64,000 nt of DNA from Planctomycetes bacterium syqfu. Its GTDB lineage: Bacteria > Planctomycetota > Phycisphaerae > Phycisphaerales > Phycisphaeraceae. The DNA is taken from contig CP087563.1 of the NCBI GenBank assembly GCA_020974905.1, forward strand, positions 3,720,001-3,784,000, read 5' to 3'. The position numbers and the translations under genes are program-made. The notes beneath the pieces are model-generated. The model worked only from the letters and a program-made list of their open reading frames with translations. It was not told the DNA's origin and did not search any database. Below, piece after piece: positions 56,711-64,000 of the stretch (positions within the stretch are counted from its first letter, which is position 1; each line of letters begins with the position of its first letter).

Positions 56711-57484
56711 TTAGAAGTACGGGCCCTTGAACAATTGCCAGTTGATGGTGTTGTCATTTCTAAAGGAGCCGACATGCCCATCAAGGAACAAAACGTTCTT
56801 GGCATCATTGTGTCGGAAGTCGGCAGTGGTATCACCAGCCTTGCCCGTCCAGTAGTCACCATTGCGAATGGAATAGTGTGTATAGCCATTGGAAGAAGTG
56901 GGATTGTGCCCCAACTCACTCATGAACATGTTGATCGACGGGGTGATGGGATACTTGCGGGTGGCGATGAAGTCTTCACGAACAGTCAGCGAGTTGGTGA
57001 TTGAATCCCACTGTTTATAGGGACTTGGTGCCCAGAAATCGCCATCAATGGCATCAAAGTTATTCATAGCATAGGCACGTGTATCCGGGCCGATGACCTG
57101 AAGCGTCGGACAGTTGAGAATGCCCTCCAGGGACATGGTTGCAAAGTCTGCCCAACTGCCGGGCTTCTTATTATCCAATCCAATGTAGGGTCGGAGGGTG
57201 AACTGCCACAGGTGATTGTTGTACTGGTGAATCGATGAATCATAGGCAAAGCGTGGTGTGACATACCAACCGTAGTCTTGGAGATAAGCTGCCTGGCCGA
57301 CCATCATTTGATGCAGGTTCGCACTACACTGTGCTCCTTGTGCTGCCTTGCGAGCATTAGCCAAGGCAGGCAACAGGATAGCGATCAGCAATGAGATAAT
57401 ACTGATGACCACCAGCAGTTCGATGAGTGTGAACCCCAAGCTTGATGATGAACAAGTGCGATTGTGTTTGTGGATACGTTGCAT
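56711..57484 (-). CDS. Pseudopilin-type protein, H-X9-DG family
   Basis: A 257-residue protein after a GAAGG site. N-terminus [13 protein letters not shown] (Gly at -1), helix [23 protein letters not shown]. The C-terminus [19 protein letters not shown] shows a clean H-x9-DG. 25 bp separate it from the next pseudopilin and 107 bp from the GH-A gene. Closely similar in layout to its neighbour at 57510, so the pair arose by tandem duplication. Confidence 0.88.
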   Translation of the reverse strand: MQRIHKHNRTCSSSSLGFTLIELLVVISIISLLIAILLPALANARKAAQGAQCSANLHQMMVGQAAYLQDYGWYVTPRFAYDSSIHQYNNHLWQFTLRPYIGLDNKKPGSWADFATMSLEGILNCPTLQVIGPDTRAYAMNNFDAIDGDFWAPSPYKQWDSITNSLTVREDFIATRKYPITPSINMFMSELGHNPTSSNGYTHYSIRNGDYWTGKAGDTTADFRHNDAKNVLFLDGHVGSFRNDNTINWQLFKGPYF

Positions 57485-57509
57485 CGGTTATGCCTTCAAT
57501 AAGTTGAGA

Positions 57510-58259
57510 TCAGTTCAGGTAAAGGTTCCAGTTCATGGAATCGTCATCGCGATTCGAACCGACATGCCCGTCCATGAACAGGGAGTTCTTGGCTTCGTTG
57601 TGTCGGAAAGCAGGCGCGGTGCCACCATCAGAACCGGTCCAGTACGTGCCGTTGCGGATGGCATAATGGACACCGAAATTGCTTGACGCGGTAGTGTGCC
57701 CCAACTCACTCATGAGCATGATGCGAGAACCATTGATTTTCTTGCTCATGGTCTGGCTGTCGGGACGAATGGTGTAGTTCGAACCGTACCATATTTTGTA
57801 GGGTTCCAGATCAAAGTTGTAAGCAGGGTTGGCCAGATACTGGAAATTATTCATGGCATAGGATTTGTCATCCGAACCTTTTTTCTGCCATTCAGGACAG
57901 GCAAAGACACCTTTTTCCGAGACCGTGGTAAAGGGCGTCCAGTTCGTCGGTATTTCGTTATCCTGGCCGACATAAGGACGCATGACCATGAACCACCAGC
58001 CTGAGTTGTAGGGATACATCGTGCCGGTCAAGGCAGGCGAAACAAACCAGCCATAATCACCGGCATAGGCCATCTGCCCGTAACCGAGTTGGCGGAAGTT
58101 GTTGCCACATTGAATACTCCGTGCACTCTTACGGGCATTGGCCAGCGCGGGCAGGAGAATCGAAATCAACAGTGAGATAATGCTGATGACCACCAGGAGT
58201 TCGATGAGTGTGAACGCCTGGCGGCGTGATGTGATCGATTTTGTTATGCGCGTCGTCAT
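57510..58259 (-). CDS. Pseudopilin-type protein, H-X9-DG family
   Basis: A 249-residue protein after AGGAGA. N-terminus [14 protein letters not shown] (Ala at -1), helix and soluble domain as in its neighbour. [19 protein letters not shown] gives H-x9-DG, and [21 protein letters not shown] matches the neighbour's [21 protein letters not shown]. Only 18 bp after the regulator gene, so one transcript. Second of two paralogous pilins in this operon. Confidence 0.88.
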   Translation of the reverse strand: MTTRITKSITSRRQAFTLIELLVVISIISLLISILLPALANARKSARSIQCGNNFRQLGYGQMAYAGDYGWFVSPALTGTMYPYNSGWWFMVMRPYVGQDNEIPTNWTPFTTVSEKGVFACPEWQKKGSDDKSYAMNNFQYLANPAYNFDLEPYKIWYGSNYTIRPDSQTMSKKINGSRIMLMSELGHTTASSNFGVHYAIRNGTYWTGSDGGTAPAFRHNEAKNSLFMDGHVGSNRDDDSMNWNLYLN

Positions 58260-58277
58260 GGCATGTCTCCTGGCAGA

Positions 58278-59387
58278 TTAACTGTCTTTATACGTTTCAT
58301 TGAGCTTGGTACGATTGGCTTTGGAAGCAAAACCGGTGGACTCACCCAGCAATAAGTCCGGTGCCTGATCCGGGGCGATGAGCAGCTTGCCATCGACGAG
58401 AACCCCATCACCGTATTCAAGCCACTCGAACGACTTGTGGACATAGTGATGCAGTGGATACAGATTCAATGTGGTCACGGACGGAATTTCGTAGATGGAT
58501 TCATAGGGCACATCCATGGTGCAGTAGTGGACATCCTTGCCCAGCTCCATGCCCAGTTCATAAGCCGCCCGCGCCAGACCTTTGCAGGTGGCCAACGTGG
58601 TACAGAAGACGGCATTGGCCATCTTGCCGGACTTGAGTTCCTTCAAAGCGATTTCGTAGGCACGGACCCAGTTAAAATCGAAGTTCTCCACCTGGTCATT
58701 GAAGCAACGGCCTTGGATACCCAGCATGTCGACGCCGGCTTTCCAACCCTCGACGCGGTTGAGCACGTCTTTACCAGGCTGCGTGTTGAGGCAATCCACG
58801 CGGTCATGGCCCAGGCTGGCAAGGTGCTCAACCATCACCGACGCCCAGGATTCCAGACTGTTATCCACGGAGACAAAACCCAACTCCGTGAGATCCGAAT
58901 AGACCGAAACGATACGATCCCGATTGGCCAACATGCGGTCGAGCAGCAGCTTGGGAATCCCCGCGTTGGGTGGAATGATAAAGATGCCGTTCCAATCACC
59001 ATCAAAGGCGGACATGAGCGCGGGGTCATGCCAATGTCGGTAACTGCTGACTTTCAAAACACCGTTAAAGTGACTCATGACCCGCTCGATGGACATGCGG
59101 ATGTTCTGGTAACCAAAGCTCTCAAACGCGGGGGTCAGCAAAACATAGGTGTGAACATCCTGCTTGGCGTCGGTGAGTTGCGGGGCTTCAAGGCGACCGT
59201 TCTTGGCGCGGGTCAGGACGTTCTGTTCCACCAACTGCTGCACGGCTTTGCGGGCGGTCATGTAACTGACACCCGTCTCCGCTGCCAGCGCACGCTCGCC
59301 GGGAATCGGCTGATCGAGGTACATCCCCGAAGCAATCCGCTGCTTGAGTAACTTGGAAATCTCTTGATGTTTGGCTGGTCTTGGCAT
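58278..59387 (-). CDS. GntR-type regulator with periplasmic-binding sensor domain
   Basis: A 369-residue protein. Residues about 8-70 are a GntR HTH (PGERALAAETGVSYMTARKAVQQLVEQNVLTRAKNG), then a LacI/periplasmic-binding sensor (VHTYVLLTPAFESFGYQNIRMS..., HLASLGHDRVDCLN). It heads the leftward operon with two pseudopilins and the GH-A enzyme. Its GGAG ribosome site lies inside the inverted repeat at 59398-59415, fitting autorepression. Confidence 0.85.
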   Translation of the reverse strand: MPRPAKHQEISKLLKQRIASGMYLDQPIPGERALAAETGVSYMTARKAVQQLVEQNVLTRAKNGRLEAPQLTDAKQDVHTYVLLTPAFESFGYQNIRMSIERVMSHFNGVLKVSSYRHWHDPALMSAFDGDWNGIFIIPPNAGIPKLLLDRMLANRDRIVSVYSDLTELGFVSVDNSLESWASVMVEHLASLGHDRVDCLNTQPGKDVLNRVEGWKAGVDMLGIQGRCFNDQVENFDFNWVRAYEIALKELKSGKMANAVFCTTLATCKGLARAAYELGMELGKDVHYCTMDVPYESIYEIPSVTTLNLYPLHHYVHKSFEWLEYGDGVLVDGKLLIAPDQAPDLLLGESTGFASKANRTKLNETYKDS

Positions 59388-59397
59388 AATTTGTTTT

Positions 59398-59415
59398 TAT
59401 AGCTCCAACGCTATA
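59398..59415. promoter_or_regulatory. Candidate operator overlapping the regulator's RBS
   Basis: TATAGC-TCCAAC-GCTATA perfect inverted repeat, 10 bp before the regulator start. A second AACGCTATAA copy lies at 59484-59493, inside the hairpin at 59473-59508. Confidence 0.6.
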
Positions 59416-59472
59416 ACTATTGGCTTCTAAGAATTGAAAGTCAAGATCGACGTAAAATAAAAAATACGATAT

Positions 59473-59508
59473 CGTGTCACGGGTAACGCTATAAAAACCC
59501 GTGACACG
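59473..59508 (-). terminator. 12-bp perfect hairpin after the membrane-protein gene
   Basis: CGTGTCACGGGT (59473-59484) and ACCCGTGACACG (59497-59508). On the minus strand it is followed after 7 bases by TATTTTTTATTTT, so it probably ends the leftward transcript of 59567-61064. It might also be part of the regulator's control region. Confidence 0.6.
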
Positions 59509-59566
59509 CGCATTTACAGTGAGTTAAAACAATTACGATAAATGGGCAATTCGCATCTGGTGTTGG

Positions 59567-60301
59567 TTAATCCGTCTGATCTGTCAGGAAGATCAAGAGG
59601 ACACACCAGAAACACATGATCAGGTTCTGCACCGGAATCTGTAGCGGTAACGGCAGCGAGTACACCGCAGCAATGGCAAGCGTCCAGACCATCCAGTTGG
59701 CAATGAGCATCGACATGAACCGCTCGGACCACCAACTCTTCTGACGGACCATCCCCCATGTCTTGCCAAAGCCAAACCGGTTCTGACGCCAAAGCAGGCA
59801 GATGCTGATTGTCGGCAGCCCGATCAACGGCGTGAACACAAGCATGTCCGTTGCCGTCTTGTAGAGCATCGTCTTGAGATTGCCCTCTTGACCATACAAC
59901 ATGGCTTGCGTACGCATGAATCCATCAAACACCATCCCCATGACAAACCAGAACACCAGGAAGAAACCGACATGCCAGTTGGGAATCTGATCACGATACT
60001 TCGGGCGCGACTTCTGAATCAAAAACGGGATCAAACCCGCAAACACCGCGGTCGACACGCCGGCATAAAACATGCCCCACGCCTCCTTGACCTGGGCAAC
60101 CTTCATGAAAAACGCATACACCGGCTCAAGCAGGTAGTACCCGCCAATCACCAGCAAAACGAACCCCTGAAGCACCAACCCCGGCAGCAGATTCCGCTTA
60201 AAAACATCACGCACCCGACTAAGCATCCGCCCTAACCACGAGGGAGCCATCGCAACCTGCACCGCAGTGACCGACTCAGGCATTTCAGGAACCGAAGACA
60301 T
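59567..60301 (-). CDS. Membrane protein resembling Mpv17/PMP22
   Basis: The ATG at 60301 follows GAGAGA; 244 residues with four or five hydrophobic segments. Conserved with its upstream neighbour: FLIQKSRPKYR, a GLP/GLT segment, WW-x-(D/E)-x-(F/L), NWMVWTLAIAAVYSLPLPLQIPVQNLIMCFWCVLLIFL. This tail looks like the NW-x-VW...P..Q..N...FW...L signature of eukaryotic Mpv17/PMP22 proteins. The likeness is suggestive, not proven. Function unknown. Confidence 0.6.
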   Translation of the reverse strand: MSSVPEMPESVTAVQVAMAPSWLGRMLSRVRDVFKRNLLPGLVLQGFVLLVIGGYYLLEPVYAFFMKVAQVKEAWGMFYAGVSTAVFAGLIPFLIQKSRPKYRDQIPNWHVGFFLVFWFVMGMVFDGFMRTQAMLYGQEGNLKTMLYKTATDMLVFTPLIGLPTISICLLWRQNRFGFGKTWGMVRQKSWWSERFMSMLIANWMVWTLAIAAVYSLPLPLQIPVQNLIMCFWCVLLIFLTDQTD

Positions 60302-60338
60302 CAGCACATCTCTCAATCTTGCAACACAAAACCGCAGA

Positions 60339-61064
60339 CTACATCGACTCATCTGCCAAAAAGATCAGCAAAATGCACCAGAAACACAGCACCAGATTCT
60401 GTACCGGCAACTGCAAAGCCAACGGTAAACAGTAAATCGCAACCACTGCCACGACCCAGATCAACCAGTTGGGCAGCATCATCACCATCAGGTTATCCGT
60501 CCACCAACGCTTGTTGGACAACACCGTTTTGGTCCTGGAAAAGCTAAAACCACATTGACGCCAGGTCATGACAATCGCACAACTCGTCAGCCCCCAAAGC
60601 GGCACGTAGACCAATTGGTCAAACACCGTCTTGCTCAGGAGAGTGACAAAGTCCTTCCCCTCGCCAAACATCATCGCCTGACATCGGTAAAGCAGGTCCA
60701 CTTCCATGCCCTTGAGCCCCCAGAGAATCACGAAAAACCAGACGTGACTCGTGGGCATGAGCTTGCGATATTTCGGGCGCGACTTCTGAACCAGAAAGGG
60801 AATCAACCCACCAAAGAGTGCTGTGGAAATCGCGGAAAAGGTAAAGCCATAGGACAGCTTGATCTGTGCCACCTCGTCGAACATCGCCTTGATCGGTTCA
60901 ATCGTGTAATACGAGCTGACCACTGCAATGACGAACACCTGCAAAATCAACCCCGGCACGAGATTCCGCTTAAGCACATCACCAGCACGCGACAGAATCC
61001 GCGTGATCCAGGGACGTTGATCAAGGTCTTGGGGCACAACAGTATCAACAGCAACTTCACTCAT
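60339..61064 (-). CDS. Membrane protein resembling Mpv17/PMP22, paralogue
   Basis: ATG at 61064; 241 residues. Shares layout and long stretches with the gene downstream: RNLVPGLILQVFVIAVVSSYYTIEP, FLVQKSRPKYRKL, FDQLVYVPLWGL, NWLIWVVAVVAIYCLPLALQLPVQNLVLCFWCILLIFL. The DQL-x-Y-x-PLW stretch strengthens the Mpv17 comparison. It forms a tandem pair, probably co-transcribed with the downstream copy (37-bp gap). Function unknown. Confidence 0.6.
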   Translation of the reverse strand: MSEVAVDTVVPQDLDQRPWITRILSRAGDVLKRNLVPGLILQVFVIAVVSSYYTIEPIKAMFDEVAQIKLSYGFTFSAISTALFGGLIPFLVQKSRPKYRKLMPTSHVWFFVILWGLKGMEVDLLYRCQAMMFGEGKDFVTLLSKTVFDQLVYVPLWGLTSCAIVMTWRQCGFSFSRTKTVLSNKRWWTDNLMVMMLPNWLIWVVAVVAIYCLPLALQLPVQNLVLCFWCILLIFLADESM

Positions 61065-61370
61065 GGCGACCCATTGTAGCCACCGCCGAAAAACTTTCCC
61101 CTCCTCAGCCACAAAACGTCATGACATCCGGCCTTTCATGAGGCCTGACATGCTTCGGTTACGGTTGTTAAATGAAATGAACTGCGACACTGCGAGTCGC
61201 TGAAACGGCAAAGCAGCTTGCGCTTCAAGCCCCAACCAAGATGGCCACGTAACGCATACATAGCCGAGTCATCTTGACTCGGTTGCCTTGGAACGGTGCT
61301 ATTCAAACCCGTTGCAACAAAACACGAACGCGACACATGCTCAAGCCCAACGCAAGGCAACGTCAAACCC

Positions 61371-62435
61371 TCACTGCACAACTGCCAACAGGTCCGACGG
61401 ATCATGACCGCCAAGCAGCATCAGGTGTACGCCTGCCAAGCCGGGAATCTGACGCAACGTCGCAAGCGTCTGTCGAGCTGTCGCAATGCCGAATTCGCGA
61501 ATGTCCGCAGCCGTTTCGTATTGCTGCTCAACCTCTGGAGGCAACCAGACGCCAGGTAAACGGTTCACCAATTCCAAACCAAACTCACTGACCACCACCG
61601 GCACGCCGGCCACAACACGGGCACGCTCGACCAGACCTTCAACCGTCAACGCCTTGAAGAATGTCTCAAACGCAGGCACATCAAAGATCATCTGTGTCAG
61701 CAGAAAATTCGCACCGGCTTGGAGTTTCTGTTTCAACTGAATCATCGGCAAAGATGCAGGCATTGAAAACGGGTTGATCACCGCCCCCAACCATGGCCGA
61801 CGTTCATCATGCACGTCCGCAGCAAGACGTAACATGTCCACGCTGGCCATCTGCACCGGCCCTGCTTGGGGATCGCCCCCGTCACCGCTTAAGCAAATCA
61901 CATTGCCCACCTCGTTGCACTGAAGCACAGCCAACTCGGCTTGAAGCGACGTCGCATTACAATCCCGACCAGACAGCACCGCAATCGATTCAACACCAAT
62001 CGCACGTAAATGCCCCGACGCTTCGGCCGACGGCATCACCGGACGCCCCTTGATCTGCCCCGTCACCGTCATGGCATGAAAGTACGGCTTGAGCATCCGC
62101 CCCTGGTCCACAAAGTCACCCAGCCGACCGGACCGCGGCGCATGAATCTCACAAAGCTCGACAAACTCGCCAGCCTGCATTTTCCGCCTAAGCTGCGAGC
62201 CGACCGTATCGGTCCAACTGCCGTCCTCCTCCATGCCGTACATGTCCATGGCAGTATGGTCCGGCAACTTCTCAAGCCAGACACACGCACGTTGCGGCAA
62301 AGTCGCACAGTGACCATTAAGCGTATCACTGCACGGACCACGGCATAACCCTTTGGGACATTGCCCGACCGGGAGACATTCCAACGGAGACTTCGCACTG
62401 GACATCAATACATTCTGAGGAACTACATCAAACAT
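61371..62435 (-). CDS. Methylenetetrahydrofolate reductase with Cys-rich N-terminal domain
   Basis: The ATG at 62435 follows GATGAGG; ATGs at 62447 and 62459 are alternatives. 354 residues. The first 50 residues (CPKGLCRGPCSDTLNGHCATLPQRACVWLEKL) match the MTHFR C-terminal zinc-type domain, here at the N-terminus. The barrel follows: EIHAPRSG, FHAMTVTG, SGRDCNATSLQAELAVLQ, CLSGDGGDP, FLLTQMIFDVPAFETFF. It reduces methylene-THF to methyl-THF; the Cys domain may link to the electron donor. No partner gene is adjacent. Confidence 0.85.
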   Translation of the reverse strand: MFDVVPQNVLMSSAKSPLECLPVGQCPKGLCRGPCSDTLNGHCATLPQRACVWLEKLPDHTAMDMYGMEEDGSWTDTVGSQLRRKMQAGEFVELCEIHAPRSGRLGDFVDQGRMLKPYFHAMTVTGQIKGRPVMPSAEASGHLRAIGVESIAVLSGRDCNATSLQAELAVLQCNEVGNVICLSGDGGDPQAGPVQMASVDMLRLAADVHDERRPWLGAVINPFSMPASLPMIQLKQKLQAGANFLLTQMIFDVPAFETFFKALTVEGLVERARVVAGVPVVVSEFGLELVNRLPGVWLPPEVEQQYETAADIREFGIATARQTLATLRQIPGLAGVHLMLLGGHDPSDLLAVVQ

Positions 62436-63098
62436 CACAAACCTCATCCCCAGACCCACCCTGCATAGCCAATTGAAATGTCGGATAAAAACACATTCAA
62501 AGCAACGTTTGGAAATAAAAAAGTGACGTTTTGATCTTTATTAACAATCCGCTAATCAATACGGATTGACCTGCACAGACGATCGAACAGTCGGAGTAAA
62601 CCCGTATCTTCAGCTTCCCAGTCCAACCGATGGATATCCATATCCGCAAACAGGGAATGAGAGTTGCACCCATCATGACTCGCCAAATCGACGATTGGTC
62701 ACGCCGCACACCAGGTTGGCAAACCTGGAAATGCACATCATTTCACAAGCAATTGTATGACATACCATCGGCAAAGAGTTTGTGTTTTTTTTTGCGTTGC
62801 TCACCCTATCCTGTACCAATGATGATTTCAGATTCAACATACATCAGGTCCGTAAGCAAAACCAAGTGATACCTAACGCCCCAACGACTCCAAATGCAGC
62901 TTAATCATGACGTAAACGTCTCTGTCAGCCTGAACTTCTTTGAACCAACTGCCTTGTGCAAACTCTCCGATCCCAATCAAAAGTTACAAGCTTTTTTAGC
63001 ATCGCATTCGTGTACAGGCGTTTGCAGAAATCGAACTGCCCTTGCACTTGACAATAAGCCGAAAAATCGTGAGGATACCCCATTACCAACCACACCCC
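62436..63098. other. 663-bp intergenic region, no gene seen
   Basis: Several short frames exist on both strands but none has a ribosome binding site or recognisable sequence. CAATCCG-N10-CGGATTG at 62545-62568 is a perfect 7-bp inverted repeat; no role assigned. Confidence 0.45.
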
Positions 63099-63185
63099 GG
63101 TGAGATGGCGGAGCGGTTGAACGCACCGGTCTTGAAAACCGGCGTAGGCTTCGGTCTACCGTGGGTTCGAATCCCACTCTCACCG
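63099..63185 (+). tRNA. tRNA-Ser(UGA)
   Basis: GGTGAGA...TCTCACC acceptor stem (7 bp), discriminator G at 63185. The anticodon loop CTTGAAA between CCGGT and ACCGG has anticodon TGA (63133-63135). A long variable arm (GCGTAGGCTTCGGTCTACCGT) marks a class II serine tRNA. CCA is not encoded. Its 3' end faces an integrase, like tRNA-Val at the other side of the window. Confidence 0.95.
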
Positions 63186-63193
63186 CTTCTTCT

Positions 63194-63235
63194 GGCCGAA
63201 AATCGCCGTTTTCAACGGGTTTTTCGGCCTTTTTT
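63194..63235 (+). terminator. Terminator after tRNA-Ser
   Basis: GGCCGAAAA (63194-63202) pairs with TTTTCGGCC (63221-63229), with an inner CCGTT/AACGG stem, then six T. Confidence 0.88.
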
Positions 63236-63338
63236 GTTTCTGTCTCATCCGGTCTCTCTTGCGCCGGTTGTCTCATCGATTCTCCCAAAATGTCATGATT
63301 TCGTACATTTGGCGCCCAGTCTGGCGCCGAGTCATTTT

Positions 63339-63358
63339 GACTAGGCGCGACTAGGCGC
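63339..63358. repeat. Tandem 10-bp repeat at the integrase 3' end
   Basis: GACTAGGCGC occurs twice in a row, overlapping the last codons of the integrase. Two TGGCGCC-type boxes lie 20 bp upstream. These may be integrase arm sites. Confidence 0.45.
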
Positions 63359-64000
63359 CGTTTCGGGGGCTTGTGAGACAGTTTCGGGAATACAGACGCT
63401 AAAGTCCGGCAGGACATCCAAAGCACGGGTCTGATCTTCCTGCATGACATGGGTGTAACAATCCATTGTCAGACCGATGGTGCTATGTCGCCCCAACTTC
63501 TGGGCAGTCTTGGGATGAACCCCTGCCTGCGCCAGATTGGTCATGAAGGTGTGACGCAAAGCATGGAAGTCTGCAACGTGCCCCTGACTGTCCTTGTAAT
63601 CAATGCCTGCTGCTTTCAGGTCTGGCTTGTAAAGCAATTCCACAACTGATTCACGTCTGGGCATTCTGAAAACCAGTTCGTTTGGCTGCTTGTCCTTGAA
63701 GACTTCCGCAAGCTGTCTGGCGGTCATCGGTCTGACAGGTTGAACATCCTTGCGACGATGCTTGGAATAGGCTGCTGCAACGGTCACCGTTGGATACTGA
63801 CCATCCAAAACAAAACTCTCAAGCGTCAAACTGCGTAACTCGCTGGATCGCAATCCCGTTTCAGTAGCAAGCATGTAGAGCATCGCCCGTTCCGGCCCGG
63901 TCATATGCCAAGCAATATCACCATCACGTGTGCGACCTTGACGCGGTTCACTATTCCAAGTCACTTCAATCAGGCGGTACAACTCATCAACAGTCACCAC
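63341..64000 (-). CDS. Tyrosine recombinase (integrase) at tRNA-Ser, cut by window edge
   Basis: 219 residues are visible; the start lies beyond the right edge. It is the catalytic domain: TETGLRSSELRSL (first Arg), AAAYSKHRRKD (Lys), DFHALRHTFMTNL (H-x-x-R), LGRHS and the nucleophile Tyr in MDCYTHVM. Reads toward tRNA-Ser, whose 3' end is 156 bp away. This is a second integrated element extending to the right, outside the window. It is not closely similar to the integrase at 6158. Confidence 0.9.
   Translation of the reverse strand: MVTVDELYRLIEVTWNSEPRQGRTRDGDIAWHMTGPERAMLYMLATETGLRSSELRSLTLESFVLDGQYPTVTVAAAYSKHRRKDVQPVRPMTARQLAEVFKDKQPNELVFRMPRRESVVELLYKPDLKAAGIDYKDSQGHVADFHALRHTFMTNLAQAGVHPKTAQKLGRHSTIGLTMDCYTHVMQEDQTRALDVLPDFSVCIPETVSQAPETAPSRA

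Noticed and set aside
62566-62869. Short frames in the gap before tRNA-Ser
   Set aside because: No ribosome binding site, no recognisable protein features, and strands conflict with each other.

Overview
The window looks like chromosome from a planctomycete, most likely the Phycisphaerae lineage. The main clue is six intact pseudopilin-type proteins (prepilin cleavage/methylation N-terminus; H-X9-DG-like motif near the C-terminus in most) placed beside GntR, XylR and AraC sugar-type regulators and very large secreted glycosidases. Futalosine-route menaquinone genes (mqnB, mqnD) and many short palindromic intergenic elements fit the same picture. The lineage call is an inference from gene content; no marker rRNA is present.

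Region 1-7.5 kb is the end of an integrated element. A leftward cluster encodes an SF2 helicase (cut by the window edge), two ParB-like proteins, a RusA-type resolvase, a DUF669 protein, a RecA-like ATPase and a PD-(D/E)xK exonuclease: a phage-style recombination module. A divergent rightward set (sigma-like protein, excisionase-like HTH, tyrosine integrase) ends beside tRNA-Val(GAC). A second tyrosine integrase sits beside tRNA-Ser(UGA) at the right edge (63.1-64 kb) and its element continues out of the window.

Region 7.6-35 kb is carbohydrate-acquisition territory. It holds a Gfo/Idh/MocA dehydrogenase divergent from an AraC regulator; a pseudopilin divergent from a XylR-like regulator followed by a secreted polysaccharide lyase with a CBM96-like tail; a pseudopilin divergent from a GntR/periplasmic-binding regulator; a GH130 phosphorylase and an SDR enzyme. 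A long co-directional run follows: GntR/PBP regulator, GH71-like enzyme, pseudopilin, GH42-like protein, pseudopilin, GH71/99-like enzyme with LamG domain.

Region 35-52.8 kb is mainly housekeeping: recR, a BFD-like ferredoxin, a GGDEF / HD-GYP / PilZ set for cyclic di-GMP signalling, mqnB-mqnD, a glycogen debranching enzyme, thiL, tsaE, yacG, a Fur-family regulator, homoserine dehydrogenase and a MacB-type permease. Four families of imperfect palindromic repeats (about 77-90 bp) lie between genes; most of the copies are in this region.

Region 52.9-62.4 kb has a second complete glycan module read leftward (GntR/PBP regulator, two pseudopilins, a 1230-residue clan GH-A glycosidase with carbohydrate-binding domains), then two tandem membrane proteins resembling Mpv17/PMP22 and a methylenetetrahydrofolate reductase with a cysteine-rich N-terminal domain. 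The most notable pattern is the repeated pairing of one dedicated regulator, one or two pseudopilins and one or more secreted glycan-active enzymes, with an inverted repeat just upstream of each GntR-type regulator.
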